64,000 nucleotides of DNA, taken from positions 104,577 to 168,576 of the forward strand of contig JACPMF010000002.1 in assembly GCA_016186145.1 (NCBI GenBank), given 5' to 3'. A program made the translations under genes and the position numbers. Origin of the DNA: Candidatus Sungiibacteriota bacterium (GTDB lineage: Bacteria > Patescibacteria > Paceibacteria > Sungbacterales > SURF-37). This document shows, in pieces, positions 33,060-40,243 of this stretch (its first letter is position 1; each line of letters begins with the position of its first letter). The notes beneath the pieces were generated by a model. The model was not told the origin of the DNA, searched no databases, and was given only the letters and a program-made list of their open reading frames with translations.

Positions 33060-33539
33060 GTGATTATTAAAATGCGCCTAGAAGACGCGCTGGAGGTGTT
33101 AGTTGAAAAGCTGCTTCCAAGATTTTCCAGTGACAATTCTCTGCTTCTAATTAGTTTGGATGTACGAGCGTGCGTGCTTAAACCGAAAAACGGCAAGCAA
33201 AAAAGGGTGGTACGACGGTACGTTTATCTCATGTTCCACAGGCCGAATAACTACACAAAAGTCTTGTGGAATGCGACGACAAACAACAGAAAACCGGTAT
33301 GGGACTTCACGGAATGGGAAGTAAAATCAGATCACGATTCGTGCTGGACAACGGATGGACTATCAACGCCTTTGTTTAATCTCGGCCTTGTAATGACGAA
33401 AGAGATCGATCCAAAATTGCCTCCGATTGACTGCGAAGTGTTGGCACACTTCTCGTGGTTCATGAGACCGAGACTGGTCACCATCAAGGGCTACCAGTAC
33501 GACCGCGAAAAGCACAAATTCACGGTTCAATGGAAATAG
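33060..33539 (+). CDS. hypothetical protein
   Basis: 159 residues. It starts with GTG at 33060, with GGAGG 7 nt upstream. The product is soluble, with alternating strands and several Trp residues (VLWNATTN, VWDFTEWEVKS, HFSWFMRP, KFTVQWK); no known motif. It has its own promoter and terminator and is therefore an independent unit. Function unknown. Confidence 0.75.
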   Translation: MIIKMRLEDALEVLVEKLLPRFSSDNSLLLISLDVRACVLKPKNGKQKRVVRRYVYLMFHRPNNYTKVLWNATTNNRKPVWDFTEWEVKSDHDSCWTTDGLSTPLFNLGLVMTKEIDPKLPPIDCEVLAHFSWFMRPRLVTIKGYQYDREKHKFTVQWK

Positions 33540-33548
33540 CGCAAGTAC

Positions 33549-33583
33549 CCCGAATCAAACTTCACGATTCGGGTTTTTGTTTT
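33549..33583 (+). terminator. rho-independent terminator
   Basis: CCCGAATC/GATTCGGG stem with 9-nt loop followed by TTTTTGTTTT. Confidence 0.85.
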
Positions 33584-33602
33584 ATTTGGATTTTTACAAA
33601 TC

Positions 33603-33631
33603 TTGCTAAAAGCATAAAAATCGGCTATACT
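33603..33631 (+). promoter_or_regulatory. promoter of tRNA-Met
   Basis: TTGCTA (33603-33608), 17-nt spacer, TATACT (33626-33631); tRNA starts 11 nt downstream. Confidence 0.65.
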
Positions 33632-33641
33632 TTCTATAATT

Positions 33642-33715
33642 TGCCTCTGTAGTTCAACGGCTAGAACGAGGGACTCATAAACCCTAGAAGGTGGTTCGAC
33701 TCCACCCAGAGGCAT
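33642..33715 (+). tRNA. tRNA-Met (CAT), elongator type
   Basis: Acceptor TGCCTCT/AGAGGCA, anticodon stem AGGGA/ACCCT (last pair A-A mismatch) with loop CTCATAA, T arm GGTGG-TTCGACT-CCACC, discriminator T, no CCA encoded. CAT could also mark a lysidine-modified tRNA-Ile2; I favour elongator Met, but this needs a model-based check. Confidence 0.88.
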
Positions 33716-33720
33716 AAAAA

Positions 33721-33874
33721 GTTTTGTCTGCGAGAACGAGCATGCGCAGGGCTCGAGTAGTAACAAAACCTTTACCCTTTTAAATAATTTTGCTCCGCAA
33801 AATTAGCACGAAGCGCTATTTAACAGGGTGCTGAATTTTGTAGTTACTCGCTAAAGCTCATAAACAAAATTCGC
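33721..33874 (+). repeat. composite three-hairpin element, copy C (tRNA-Met to 50-residue gene)
   Basis: End stem GTTTTGT/ACAAAAC (33721-33769); core ACCCTTTTAAAT/ATTTAACAGGGT with one mismatch, enclosing AATTTTGC/GCAAAATT and an AGC(A)/(A)GCGCT hairpin; end stem GAATTTTGT/ACAAAATTC ending 2 nt before the ATG at 33875. Confidence 0.88.
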
Positions 33875-34027
33875 ATGATCAAAAAAATTAGAGGAAAATA
33901 TACGGTGCTTTCGGAGACAACCGGCAGAAAATTCGGAACATACAAAACAACAGCTAGGGCGAAAAAACGCCTGAAACAAGTTGAATTTTTTAAGCATCTG
34001 TCCAAAAACAAGCGCCGCAAAGTATAA
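33875..34027 (+). CDS. small conserved-looking basic protein
   Basis: 50 residues, very basic: starts MIKKIRGKYTVLSETTGRKFGTY and ends HLSKNKRRKV. The pattern of a short beta hairpin followed by a basic helix is compatible with RNA or ribosome binding, but no family can be named. The start is fixed by the composite element that ends 2 nt before the ATG. It lies 7 nt upstream of pyrH and is probably co-transcribed with it and with tRNA-Met. Confidence 0.7.
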   Translation: MIKKIRGKYTVLSETTGRKFGTYKTTARAKKRLKQVEFFKHLSKNKRRKV

Positions 34028-34034
34028 AATTGAT

Positions 34035-34760
34035 ATGTCAAAAAAAACAAAATACAAGCGAATTCTTTTAAAACTCTCCGGAGAAGCCCTTGGAGGAAAG
34101 GGACAATTTGGACTTGATGTCAGCGCGGCTGAATATATTGCCAAGGAAGTTAAAGACGCGTATTCGCTTGGAGCCGAGGTTGCCATTGTCATCGGCGGAG
34201 GAAACATTATTCGGGGAGAAAAACTCTCAAAGATAGGAGTCGACAGGCCAACAGCAGACTCAATGGGTATGCTCGGAACCGTAATCAATGCCCTCGCTTT
34301 GCAAAATGCCCTTGAAAAAATCGGCCTCTTTACACGAGTAATGAGTTCGCTTACCATCACTGAAGTAGCCGAGCCGTTTATCCGGCGGAGGGCTGTCCGC
34401 CATCTCGAGAAAAAGCGGATTGTGATTTTTGCAGGAGGAACCGGCAGTCCTTATTTTTCAACCGATACCGCCGCCTCGCTTCGCGCCTCGGAAATTAGCG
34501 CCGATGTTATCCTGAAAGCAACGAATGTGCGTGGAATTTATGAAGCAGATCCCAAAGTAAAGAAGGACGCAAAATTTTTCTCGGAAATCAACCCGATGGA
34601 AATGGTGAAACGCGGTCTTCGCGTCATGGATTTAACGGCAATAACCCTTGCCATGGAAAACAAAATCCCGATTGTCGTCTTTGACGCCTTCCGAAAAGGG
34701 AATCTTAAAAAATTACTGCTCGGAAAAAAAATAGGTTCGGAGATAAAGGTCTCGGCCTAA
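34035..34760 (+). CDS. pyrH: uridylate kinase PyrH
   Basis: 241 residues from the ATG at 34035; the frame extends upstream to 33981 but would overlap the small gene. Landmarks are RILLKLSGEALGG, VIGGGNIIRGEKLS, PTADSMGMLGTVINALALQ, FAGGTGSPYFSTDTAASLRASE and VRGIYEADPK. It phosphorylates UMP to UDP in pyrimidine nucleotide synthesis. frr and tsf, common neighbours in other bacteria, are absent here; instead a tRNA lies on each side. Confidence 0.97.
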   Translation: MSKKTKYKRILLKLSGEALGGKGQFGLDVSAAEYIAKEVKDAYSLGAEVAIVIGGGNIIRGEKLSKIGVDRPTADSMGMLGTVINALALQNALEKIGLFTRVMSSLTITEVAEPFIRRRAVRHLEKKRIVIFAGGTGSPYFSTDTAASLRASEISADVILKATNVRGIYEADPKVKKDAKFFSEINPMEMVKRGLRVMDLTAITLAMENKIPIVVFDAFRKGNLKKLLLGKKIGSEIKVSA

Positions 34761-34926
34761 ATTTTCAAATCATTGACGCAGAAAATTTAGCTGCCGAAAC
34801 TTTACCCTGTTAAATAATTTCGCCTTTGGCGAAATTGCCGCAAAGCGGCATTTAACAGGGTGCTCAATGTTGTAATAAAATTTACTTCGCATTGAGCTCG
34901 TAAATTTTAACAACATTGGCATACAT
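34758..34926 (+). repeat. composite three-hairpin element, copy D (pyrH to tRNA-Asp)
   Basis: Begins at the pyrH stop (TAAATTTT/AAAATTTA end stem), core identical to copies A and E, end stem CAATGTTGT/ACAACATTG finishing 9 nt before tRNA-Asp. An alternative pairing GCTCAATG/CATTGAGC uses the same 5' strand, so two mutually exclusive hairpins are possible. Confidence 0.88.
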
Positions 34927-35002
34927 GCGGCCATAGCTTAGCCCGGCTTAAAGCGCCTCCCTGTCACGGAGGAGACCAGGGGTTCGAATCCCCTTGGCCG
35001 CG
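34927..35002 (+). tRNA. tRNA-Asp (GTC)
   Basis: Acceptor GCGGCCA/TGGCCGC, anticodon stem CCTCC/GGAGG with loop CTGTCAC (GTC), T arm AGGGG-TTCGAAT-CCCCT, discriminator G, no CCA encoded. It follows pyrH behind a composite element. Confidence 0.95.
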
Positions 35003-35320
35003 AAGCGAACAAAGTGAGCGGCGGGACAAAAGCGAGCAAACTGCTTTGCTCGCGCGGGGATTCGAAGCGCGGAACGATGTACTCGCTTGTCGCCATTGGC
35101 GGCAGGCGAGTACCGCAAGCGGCGGGCTGCGAAAAATTTCCGTCAGGAAATTTATTTGCAGCCGAATCCCATGCGACCCGTAATTGTTTCACTTATATTT
35201 CATGCTTAGATTTTAACCCCAACAGGAAAGTTAGAACCCTACACAACGCAAACCCTTTCTTATTTGCGAAAATTGATTATAATGCAATTAATGTTTGAAA
35301 AATACAGGGAGGTAAACACA
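35003..35320 (+). other. palindrome-rich intergenic region after tRNA-Asp
   Basis: No gene seen. The first 190 nt contain several hairpins: GCGAGCAAA/TTTGCTCGC, GTACTCGC/GCGAGTAC with an inner CGCC/GGCG, and GGCTGC/GCAGCC around AAATTTCC/GGAAATTT. The last part holds a TATAAT near 35276-35281 that may serve the gene at 35321. Confidence 0.6.
35126..35170 (+). repeat. 3'-flanking repeat of tRNA-Asp
   Basis: Counterpart of 8367-8410 behind tRNA-Gln; shares the AAATTTCCGTCAGGAAAT palindrome and the flanking AGCCGA-TCCC. Confidence 0.6.
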
Positions 35321-35530
35321 ATGGAAGCTAATGGGCTAATAGCGTCCGCATCTTTACAACGTGAGTTTCGAAGATTTCGCAGTTTGGGTGGCCGTATAGA
35401 GATAAATAAAAATGAAATTATTGTGTTCCCTGCAATAGTTCCCACAAAAATCGCTGAGGCATTCGCAGAGCGAATTAGAAATCTCGATACAACAAACCTT
35501 TTTGAGGTTTCGGTGAAAAGTGAGGCGTAG
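35321..35530 (+). CDS. small hypothetical protein
   Basis: 69 residues from the ATG at 35321, chosen because GGGAGGT lies 7 nt upstream; the TTG-initiated longer frame at 35264 is rejected. Soluble, with a basic helix (SLQREFRRFRSLGG), a strand pair (RIEINKNEIIVFPAIV) and an alpha helix (TKIAEAFAERIRNLD). No family recognised. A terminator begins at its stop codon. Confidence 0.65.
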   Translation: MEANGLIASASLQREFRRFRSLGGRIEINKNEIIVFPAIVPTKIAEAFAERIRNLDTTNLFEVSVKSEA

Positions 35531-35550
35531 GCATTCCTACGTCCTTTTAT
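35524..35550 (+). terminator. rho-independent terminator
   Basis: GGCGTAGG and CCTACGTC pair around CATT, followed by CTTTTATTT; overlaps the stop of the 69-residue gene. Confidence 0.65.
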
Positions 35551-35646
35551 TTAATGACGGCGTTAAATGATAACTTAGGGAGGAGAAAGAAGCTCTCGGT
35601 GGTATTCATCCAATAGTTTCTAACGTCATCTATCGGTCCCCACAGT

Positions 35647-36312
35647 ATGAATCCAGAATCTCCAGGCAGTAAAGAAGCAAAACCAAAACACGGCGCGGTG
35701 CGCCTGTTTTTTGAAATGGATAAGAAGAACGAACTATCGCTTAAAGAAAAAATTAAACAAGCAAAGGGGCTTATCCGTGTTTTTATCCATCCTGACTTTG
35801 AAAGGTATTCAGGATTTGAAAGCATAAAGGAACAACCGGAAGATGTAGAAAAACTGCGGCAGGAAGAACAAATATTCAGGAGAATCCTTTCTTCAGAATC
35901 CACGGCAACACCGCCAATATTTATTTTTGAAGACGGCTGGGAGAGCCTCGACTACCAGCAAAAAGAGGAGCGCCTCGAAAGACTGACCGCCAACGACTTG
36001 TTTTTAGTTCGAACGTATCCGGCAAACCCTGACCCGTTGCCGCTACACAAAAAACCTGGTTCCTCCTGGCGAGTTTTAAATGAGGCAGAACGGGAAAGAA
36101 GAGAAGAAGATATAACTTTCATGTGGCAGTGGCTCGCCGAGGAACTAAAAAAACTCGGAGTTAAAAAAATTCTTATCGGAGGGCTTGAATTTTATGTAAC
36201 CGGGGACAAAGACAAAAGCCATAGCGGATGCATGGGAATTGCCATGAACAAACTTAAAAAATACGGCTTTGACGTAGAAATTTCCGCGCTTACTTGGCCG
36301 GACAAGCGTTAA
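35647..36312 (+). CDS. hypothetical protein
   Basis: 221 residues, soluble and highly charged. The N-terminal third (LSLKEKIKQAKGLIRVFIHPDFERY) and the C-terminal part (LGVKKILIGGLEFYVTGDKDKSHSGCMGIA) suggest an alpha/beta fold with a late GG and CMG turn, but no catalytic motif can be named. There is no ribosome-binding site close to the ATG; an internal ATG at 35716 (MDKKNELSLKEK) is an alternative start. Confidence 0.7.
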   Translation: MNPESPGSKEAKPKHGAVRLFFEMDKKNELSLKEKIKQAKGLIRVFIHPDFERYSGFESIKEQPEDVEKLRQEEQIFRRILSSESTATPPIFIFEDGWESLDYQQKEERLERLTANDLFLVRTYPANPDPLPLHKKPGSSWRVLNEAERERREEDITFMWQWLAEELKKLGVKKILIGGLEFYVTGDKDKSHSGCMGIAMNKLKKYGFDVEISALTWPDKR

Positions 36313-36321
36313 TGATACTTC

Positions 36322-36352
36322 GCCCAAAACAAAATCCGCACGAGGTGCGGAT
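36322..36352 (-). terminator. terminator of the RidA-like gene
   Basis: ATCCGCAC/GTGCGGAT stem with a 3-nt loop; on the minus strand TTTTGTTTTGGG follows. Confidence 0.7.
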
Positions 36353-36360
36353 AACGCGCA

Positions 36361-36861
36361 TTAAAACGCGGCTGTGTGACGAACGATATTTGGGATAACC
36401 GCTTTCGCGGTTATTTCTACAAGCGTATTCTCGGTTGGAAATTCCAACGGCACTTCCGGTACCCAAACCGTTGTTCTTGCCGGAAGATTCCCGAACGCAC
36501 TAGAACGTGCGTACTGTTTGAAAAATTCTTCATAGGCGGCACCAAATGTTTCCCTACTCCACTTTCTCCCCAACTCTTGGAGTTGCTTGTAACCACCACC
36601 ATTACTATCCTTAAGAAAAACCTTCAGCTCAACAATGTCATGAACGTCTCCACCAGCCGCCCTTACCACCGCAAGGATATTTTTCAGTGTTTGAGTAGTT
36701 TGCGGCCCAACCCCGCCATCTATAACGGGTTCGCCCTCAACGCCCGGCACATTGCCCGTCTGCCCCGAAAGATAAAGATGCGTATGGTCTCCGCACTTAA
36801 CAGCAACGGCCTGGCTGTAACATCCTGGTTTTGGGGCTTTGTCCGTAAGGATGTATTGCAT
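36361..36861 (-). CDS. RidA/YjgF-family protein
   Basis: 166 residues from the ATG at 36861, with GGAGG 8 nt upstream. Landmarks are PGCYSQAV, LYLSGQTGNVPG, TTQTLKNILAVVRAAGGDVHDIVELKVFL and the C-terminal FGNLPARTTVWVPEVP, where the Arg contacts the carboxylate of imine substrates. RidA hydrolyses reactive enamine/imine intermediates of amino acid metabolism. It is longer than the usual 130 residues because of an insertion around KWSRETFGAAYEEFFKQYA. Confidence 0.85.
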   Translation of the reverse strand: MQYILTDKAPKPGCYSQAVAVKCGDHTHLYLSGQTGNVPGVEGEPVIDGGVGPQTTQTLKNILAVVRAAGGDVHDIVELKVFLKDSNGGGYKQLQELGRKWSRETFGAAYEEFFKQYARSSAFGNLPARTTVWVPEVPLEFPTENTLVEITAKAVIPNIVRHTAAF

Positions 36862-37025
36862 GGGCAACTCCTCCGTTCGCGCTTTTCAAAAGAACCTTAT
36901 TTTGTAACTAGCATACTATATTGGTTTTAAAAATTAGTCAAACCAGAAACGTATAGACTTACACTATTTGGCCTGAATTCCTAAAGAACCCAAAATTAAA
37001 CCGCGTATTGAACGGTTATTCCCGC

Positions 37026-37054
37026 TTGACTTTTTATGTCTTAATAACTATAAT
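37026..37054 (+). promoter_or_regulatory. consensus promoter
   Basis: TTGACT (37026-37031), 17-nt spacer, TATAAT (37049-37054), reading into the 78-residue membrane gene. No gene is seen in the rest of the 36862-37124 spacer. Confidence 0.8.
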
Positions 37055-37124
37055 AATTTAAAGCGTTTTTTGACAACCTGATAACCACTTAACAGACAAA
37101 CTTCCGGCGCCAGGAGGGCTAAGC

Positions 37125-37361
37125 ATGACCATATACGAAATTATTTCATTATCCATTACGCTGCCCATCATCATTGCATGCCTAGCTTTTCTGGGCTGGG
37201 CATTTACAATAGCCATGAAAGATCCTAATCGCCATTGCTGGCTACGTTTCCGTCGGCATGACCTTGGCGAGCCTGTGACACAATACAATCACTACATGCA
37301 AGACCCCATCAGTGTAACACATCAACGTTGCAAGTCTTGTGGAAAAACAGTAACGCGGTAA
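37125..37361 (+). CDS. small membrane protein with C-terminal CxxC
   Basis: 78 residues. One N-terminal membrane helix (IISLSITLPIIIACLAFLGWAF), then a cytosolic tail rich in His, Trp and Cys that ends CKSCGKTVTR, a half zinc-ribbon motif. GGAGG lies 7 nt before the ATG and a consensus promoter 70 nt upstream, so it should be well expressed. Function unknown. Confidence 0.75.
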   Translation: MTIYEIISLSITLPIIIACLAFLGWAFTIAMKDPNRHCWLRFRRHDLGEPVTQYNHYMQDPISVTHQRCKSCGKTVTR

Positions 37362-37486
37362 AGTAAATAAATTTTATTTTTTACATAAAGCTGACCCCTT
37401 ACGCACCAGCCAGTAAACAATCAACAATTATCAACTCTGTAAAATCCTAACCGCTCTCTAACACCAAAAAACACACCTAAAAAAAC

Positions 37487-37510
37487 AAGCCCGCACAGTA
37501 TTGCGGGCTT
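37487..37510. terminator. bidirectional terminator
   Basis: AAGCCCGCA/TGCGGGCTT stem with a 6-nt loop; TTATTATAT follows on plus and TGTTTTTTT on minus. It serves the convergent genes at 37125 and 37530. Confidence 0.8.
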
Positions 37511-37529
37511 TATTATATAATTGAAAAAC

Positions 37530-37913
37530 TTATGAGAGTAGAGCTGTAAATTCCGGAAAACGGCCGCTCTTTGTCAAATACTCGCTATAAAACTTTTCTG
37601 GCAGGGACACGCCGACCAACGTGACATACAAAGTAGCGACGTCTTCAAGAGTATCGGACGGAAGTCCTCGCAGGGCATCCACACATGCCCTTGCGTGCAT
37701 CTTTGCAATCTCGAGATACTCTTTCTTCTTATCGCGAAACCCTTCACCCATCCTGTCTGATTCCCGCTTGATCGCAACCGCAAGGGCAAACGCAACTTCT
37801 GCCCTAATATTCCTTGACCACCCGTCGTTGAACCTCTTGAAAGCATCGACAAGCTGCCATAGCGACAATTCTTTAAGCCCCCGGCCATCCATAACTTCGG
37901 CAAGTGTCGGCAT
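37530..37913 (-). CDS. hypothetical helical protein
   Basis: 127 residues, almost entirely helical and charged, with WQLVDAFKRFNDGWSRNIRAE and KKKEYLEIAKMHARACVDAL. GGAGG lies 5 nt before the ATG. No family recognised. It is a single-gene unit divergent from pheS. Confidence 0.75.
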   Translation of the reverse strand: MPTLAEVMDGRGLKELSLWQLVDAFKRFNDGWSRNIRAEVAFALAVAIKRESDRMGEGFRDKKKEYLEIAKMHARACVDALRGLPSDTLEDVATLYVTLVGVSLPEKFYSEYLTKSGRFPEFTALLS

Positions 37914-38035
37914 ACGTCCTCCTTATTTTGGTTAACAAAGAGCTTGCTGATACTGTTCCCTTAACCTACCAAAGCGCTTGAATTTTTACAATACGCGGCT
38001 TTCGTAAACGGCCCTTTTTTGATACACTTTGACTT

Positions 38036-39130
38036 ATGATTAACGAGATCAAGAAAATCGAGCGATCGGCCAAAACGGAAATTCCCGAAGCAAAAACAGC
38101 TGAAGATCTGCAGGAACTTAAAATACAATTTTTGGGCAGAGAGCGCGGAGCGCTCACGCTTATACTTCGCGGGCTAAAACAGCTGCCGGAAAAGGAACGC
38201 GTTCGCGTCGGCAAAGACGCTAACAAGCTTCGGGGCCTCCTGGAGTCACTATTTGAAAAACGGGGCCGCGAATTAGAAGCGCTCACTATCGAATCAGTGC
38301 TCAAAACGGAACGAATTGACGTAACGCGCCCCGGCGTCAGGCAAAAAAGAGGGCACCTTCACCCGCACACGACCGTACTCGACGAAATCGAGCGCATTTT
38401 CGGTTCAATGGGCTTTGAGGTTGCCGAGGGCCCGGAAGTTGAAACTGAACACTACAACTTTGACGCCCTGAATATTCCGGCGGACCACCCGGCGCGAGAT
38501 ATGTGGGACACGTTTTGGCTTCGCCAAAACGAAAGCAAAAGGCAAAATTCTCCGCCAGGGGCGAATCCGCCTCAGGCGGAAAAAGTCAAAAGTAACGAAC
38601 GGCTACTGTTACGTACGCATACTTCTCCGGTACAAATCCGGTACATGGAAAAACACAATCCGCCGTTTCGTATTATCGCGCCGGGCAGAGCGTATCGGTA
38701 CGAAGCAACCGACGCTTCGCACGAATTCCAATTTTATCAAGTAGAAGGGTTAATGGTGGATAAAACAGTATCCATTGCAAACTTCAAGGCGGTTATAGAA
38801 TCTTTTTTTTCGCAGCTCTTCAAAACAAAAGTGCGAACACGATTGCGCCCGAGTTACTTTCCTTTTGTTGAGCCGGGATTTGAAGTTGACATCGCATGCG
38901 TCATTTGCAACCAAAAGGGCTGCTCCCCTTGCAAAAAAACCGGATGGCTTGAAATGATGGGCGCGGGGATGGTGCACCCGAATGTTTTCAAGGCCGCCGG
39001 CTACAACCCAAAACAATGGCAAGGATTTGCTTTCGGCATGGGGCTTGACCGCATTGTCATGATGAAATACAAAATCCCGGATATCCGGCTTTTTCACTCC
39101 GGGGATTTACGGTTTTTAAAACAATTCTAG
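38036..39130 (+). CDS. pheS: phenylalanine-tRNA ligase alpha subunit
   Basis: 364 residues. The N-terminal coiled coil, class II motif 2 region (FRIIAPGRAYRYEATDASHEFQFYQVEG) and motif 3 (GFAFGMGLDRIVMMKYKIPDIR) are intact, as is the Cys cluster CVICNQKGCSPCKKTGW. It charges tRNA-Phe together with the beta subunit. Between TFWLRQNES and LLLRTHTSPVQ an in-frame palindromic repeat (38551-38580) encodes SPPGANPPQAE, an insertion not expected in the family. A TACACT -10 box 7 nt before the ATG suggests a near-leaderless mRNA. Confidence 0.96.
   Translation: MINEIKKIERSAKTEIPEAKTAEDLQELKIQFLGRERGALTLILRGLKQLPEKERVRVGKDANKLRGLLESLFEKRGRELEALTIESVLKTERIDVTRPGVRQKRGHLHPHTTVLDEIERIFGSMGFEVAEGPEVETEHYNFDALNIPADHPARDMWDTFWLRQNESKRQNSPPGANPPQAEKVKSNERLLLRTHTSPVQIRYMEKHNPPFRIIAPGRAYRYEATDASHEFQFYQVEGLMVDKTVSIANFKAVIESFFSQLFKTKVRTRLRPSYFPFVEPGFEVDIACVICNQKGCSPCKKTGWLEMMGAGMVHPNVFKAAGYNPKQWQGFAFGMGLDRIVMMKYKIPDIRLFHSGDLRFLKQF
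38551..38580 (+). repeat. in-frame palindromic repeat in pheS
   Basis: TCCGCCAGGGGCGAA followed by TCCGCCTCAGGCGGA; nearly the same unit occurs in the prepilin gene at 54999-55030, also in frame, where it encodes a PPKADPPLAEG-like peptide. Confidence 0.8.
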
Positions 39131-39131
39131 T

Positions 39132-39782
39132 ATGCGCATCTTCCCGCAAGAAAAATCCGCAGAGGCGCCGAAGAGCCCCGACGAAATCCTCTACAACTCG
39201 ATTGCTCAAGAGGCGCTCGCAAAGAAAATAAAAACCGTCCCGCAAAAACTTCCGTTGGAGGATATCCTCTTTTACATGGCCGCGCAAAACAAAATGCTTT
39301 CTTCTGCCGATCTTGCAGTATACGAACGTCGCGTGCGTCGATCGTTAAAAGAGGCAACAGAACGCGCAAAAAAAAGCCAAAACGGCGCTGCAGAGCGTGA
39401 AAAACTTAAGAATCGAAAGGCCTTTTTTGAGTTTGCCGTCCACAAAGGAGGAGAGATGATTGCCAAAAAAGGCGGTTTTAAACCGCAAAACCTGTCGGGA
39501 AACCCTGAAGATTTAAAAAAGAAAGAGCTTGAATATGCCCGCCTTACGCTCAAAGAATATATCCGTCTGGAAGAAGACAAAAAGCTTTCAGCAAGCCACT
39601 TTCTGAACGAAGAATTCAATCCGTCCGACCTTACCGATGAGGATTTACGGATATGGCTGAAAGTTATCGAGAAACAAGTGTCCCGCGAAGAACTTACCGA
39701 ATACGGAAAAACGTATAACGAAGGACCGCAATCAAGACGAGTGTTCCGCCATGCGATTAATAATTTGCTCATAACCTTATGA
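39132..39782 (+). CDS. unknown protein between pheS and pheT
   Basis: 216 residues, starting 2 nt after pheS and overlapping pheT by 4 nt, so it is translated from the same mRNA. Highly charged and helical: LPLEDILFYMAAQNKMLSS, a basic stretch (YERRVRRSLKEATERAKKSQNG), LEYARLTLKEYIRLEEDK and a C-terminal RRVFRHAINNLL. It has no nucleotide-binding or catalytic motif. A basic RNA-binding accessory role for Phe-tRNA synthetase is possible, but only position supports it. Confidence 0.8.
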   Translation: MRIFPQEKSAEAPKSPDEILYNSIAQEALAKKIKTVPQKLPLEDILFYMAAQNKMLSSADLAVYERRVRRSLKEATERAKKSQNGAAEREKLKNRKAFFEFAVHKGGEMIAKKGGFKPQNLSGNPEDLKKKELEYARLTLKEYIRLEEDKKLSASHFLNEEFNPSDLTDEDLRIWLKVIEKQVSREELTEYGKTYNEGPQSRRVFRHAINNLLITL

Positions 39783-40243
39783 AATTTTCATATAGCTGGT
39801 TAAAAGAATTGACCGGCTCTAAGGATACGCCGGAAGAGCTGGCGGAGTTTCTGACACTCCGCGTATTTGAGGTCGAATCCGTTGAAAAGCGCGGAAGCGA
39901 CTTTGCGCTTGATGTAAAAATATTGCCGAATCGCGTACCAGACGCATCGGGCCACATAGGGCTTGCACGGGAAATAGCGAGTTTGAGGGGCTTGGAACTT
40001 AGAGCTTGGAACTTAGAATCTAGAATTGTAGAAAAAAAGCCGGCGGCGAGTGAAAAACTGCAGGTAAAAATAGAAGCAGTAAATGACTGCCCACGCTATG
40101 TTGCCCGAATAATAGACAACATAAAAATAAGGCCGAGCCCGGCGTGGTTAAAATCACGACTTGAGGTGTGCGGACTGCAATCGATCAATAATGTCGTGGA
40201 TGCCTCGGCCAGCCCTTGCATGTGTTTGATTACGACAAGCTAA
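39779..40243 (+). CDS. pheT: phenylalanine-tRNA ligase beta subunit, N-terminal fragment (frameshifted pheT)
   Basis: Encodes the start of PheT: MKFSYSWLKELTGS, ILPNRVPDASGHIGLAREIASL and GLQSINNVVDA. There is no N-terminal tRNA-binding OB domain, as in reduced PheT forms. After VVDA the frame is lost: the expected roughly eight residues of the TNYVMLELG-type motif are missing and only 2 nt remain between the codons for Ala and Gly of GQPLHVFDY. A deletion of about 22 nt near 40203 explains this. An iterated-word insert at 39990-40030 encodes LELRAWNLESRI. Confidence 0.85.
   Translation: MKFSYSWLKELTGSKDTPEELAEFLTLRVFEVESVEKRGSDFALDVKILPNRVPDASGHIGLAREIASLRGLELRAWNLESRIVEKKPAASEKLQVKIEAVNDCPRYVARIIDNIKIRPSPAWLKSRLEVCGLQSINNVVDASASPCMCLITTS
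39990..40030 (+). repeat. iterated-word insert in pheT
   Basis: CTTGGAACTTAGAG followed by CTTGGAACTTAGAATC and TAGAATTG, in frame. The word type (TTAGAAT) resembles words in the spacer at 55110-55146. Confidence 0.7.

Noticed and set aside
34801..34862. Core palindrome of the composite elements considered as a rho-independent terminator
   Set aside because: No T-run follows the ACCCTGTTAAAT/ATTTAACAGGGT stem, and the element lies inside operons directly before start codons.
35547..35903. 118-codon minus-strand frame
   Set aside because: It is antisense to the 221-residue gene and shows no motif or ribosome-binding site.
40216..40218. Programmed frameshift in pheT
   Set aside because: The missing conserved residues show a deletion, not a slippery site; a ribosomal shift would not restore them.
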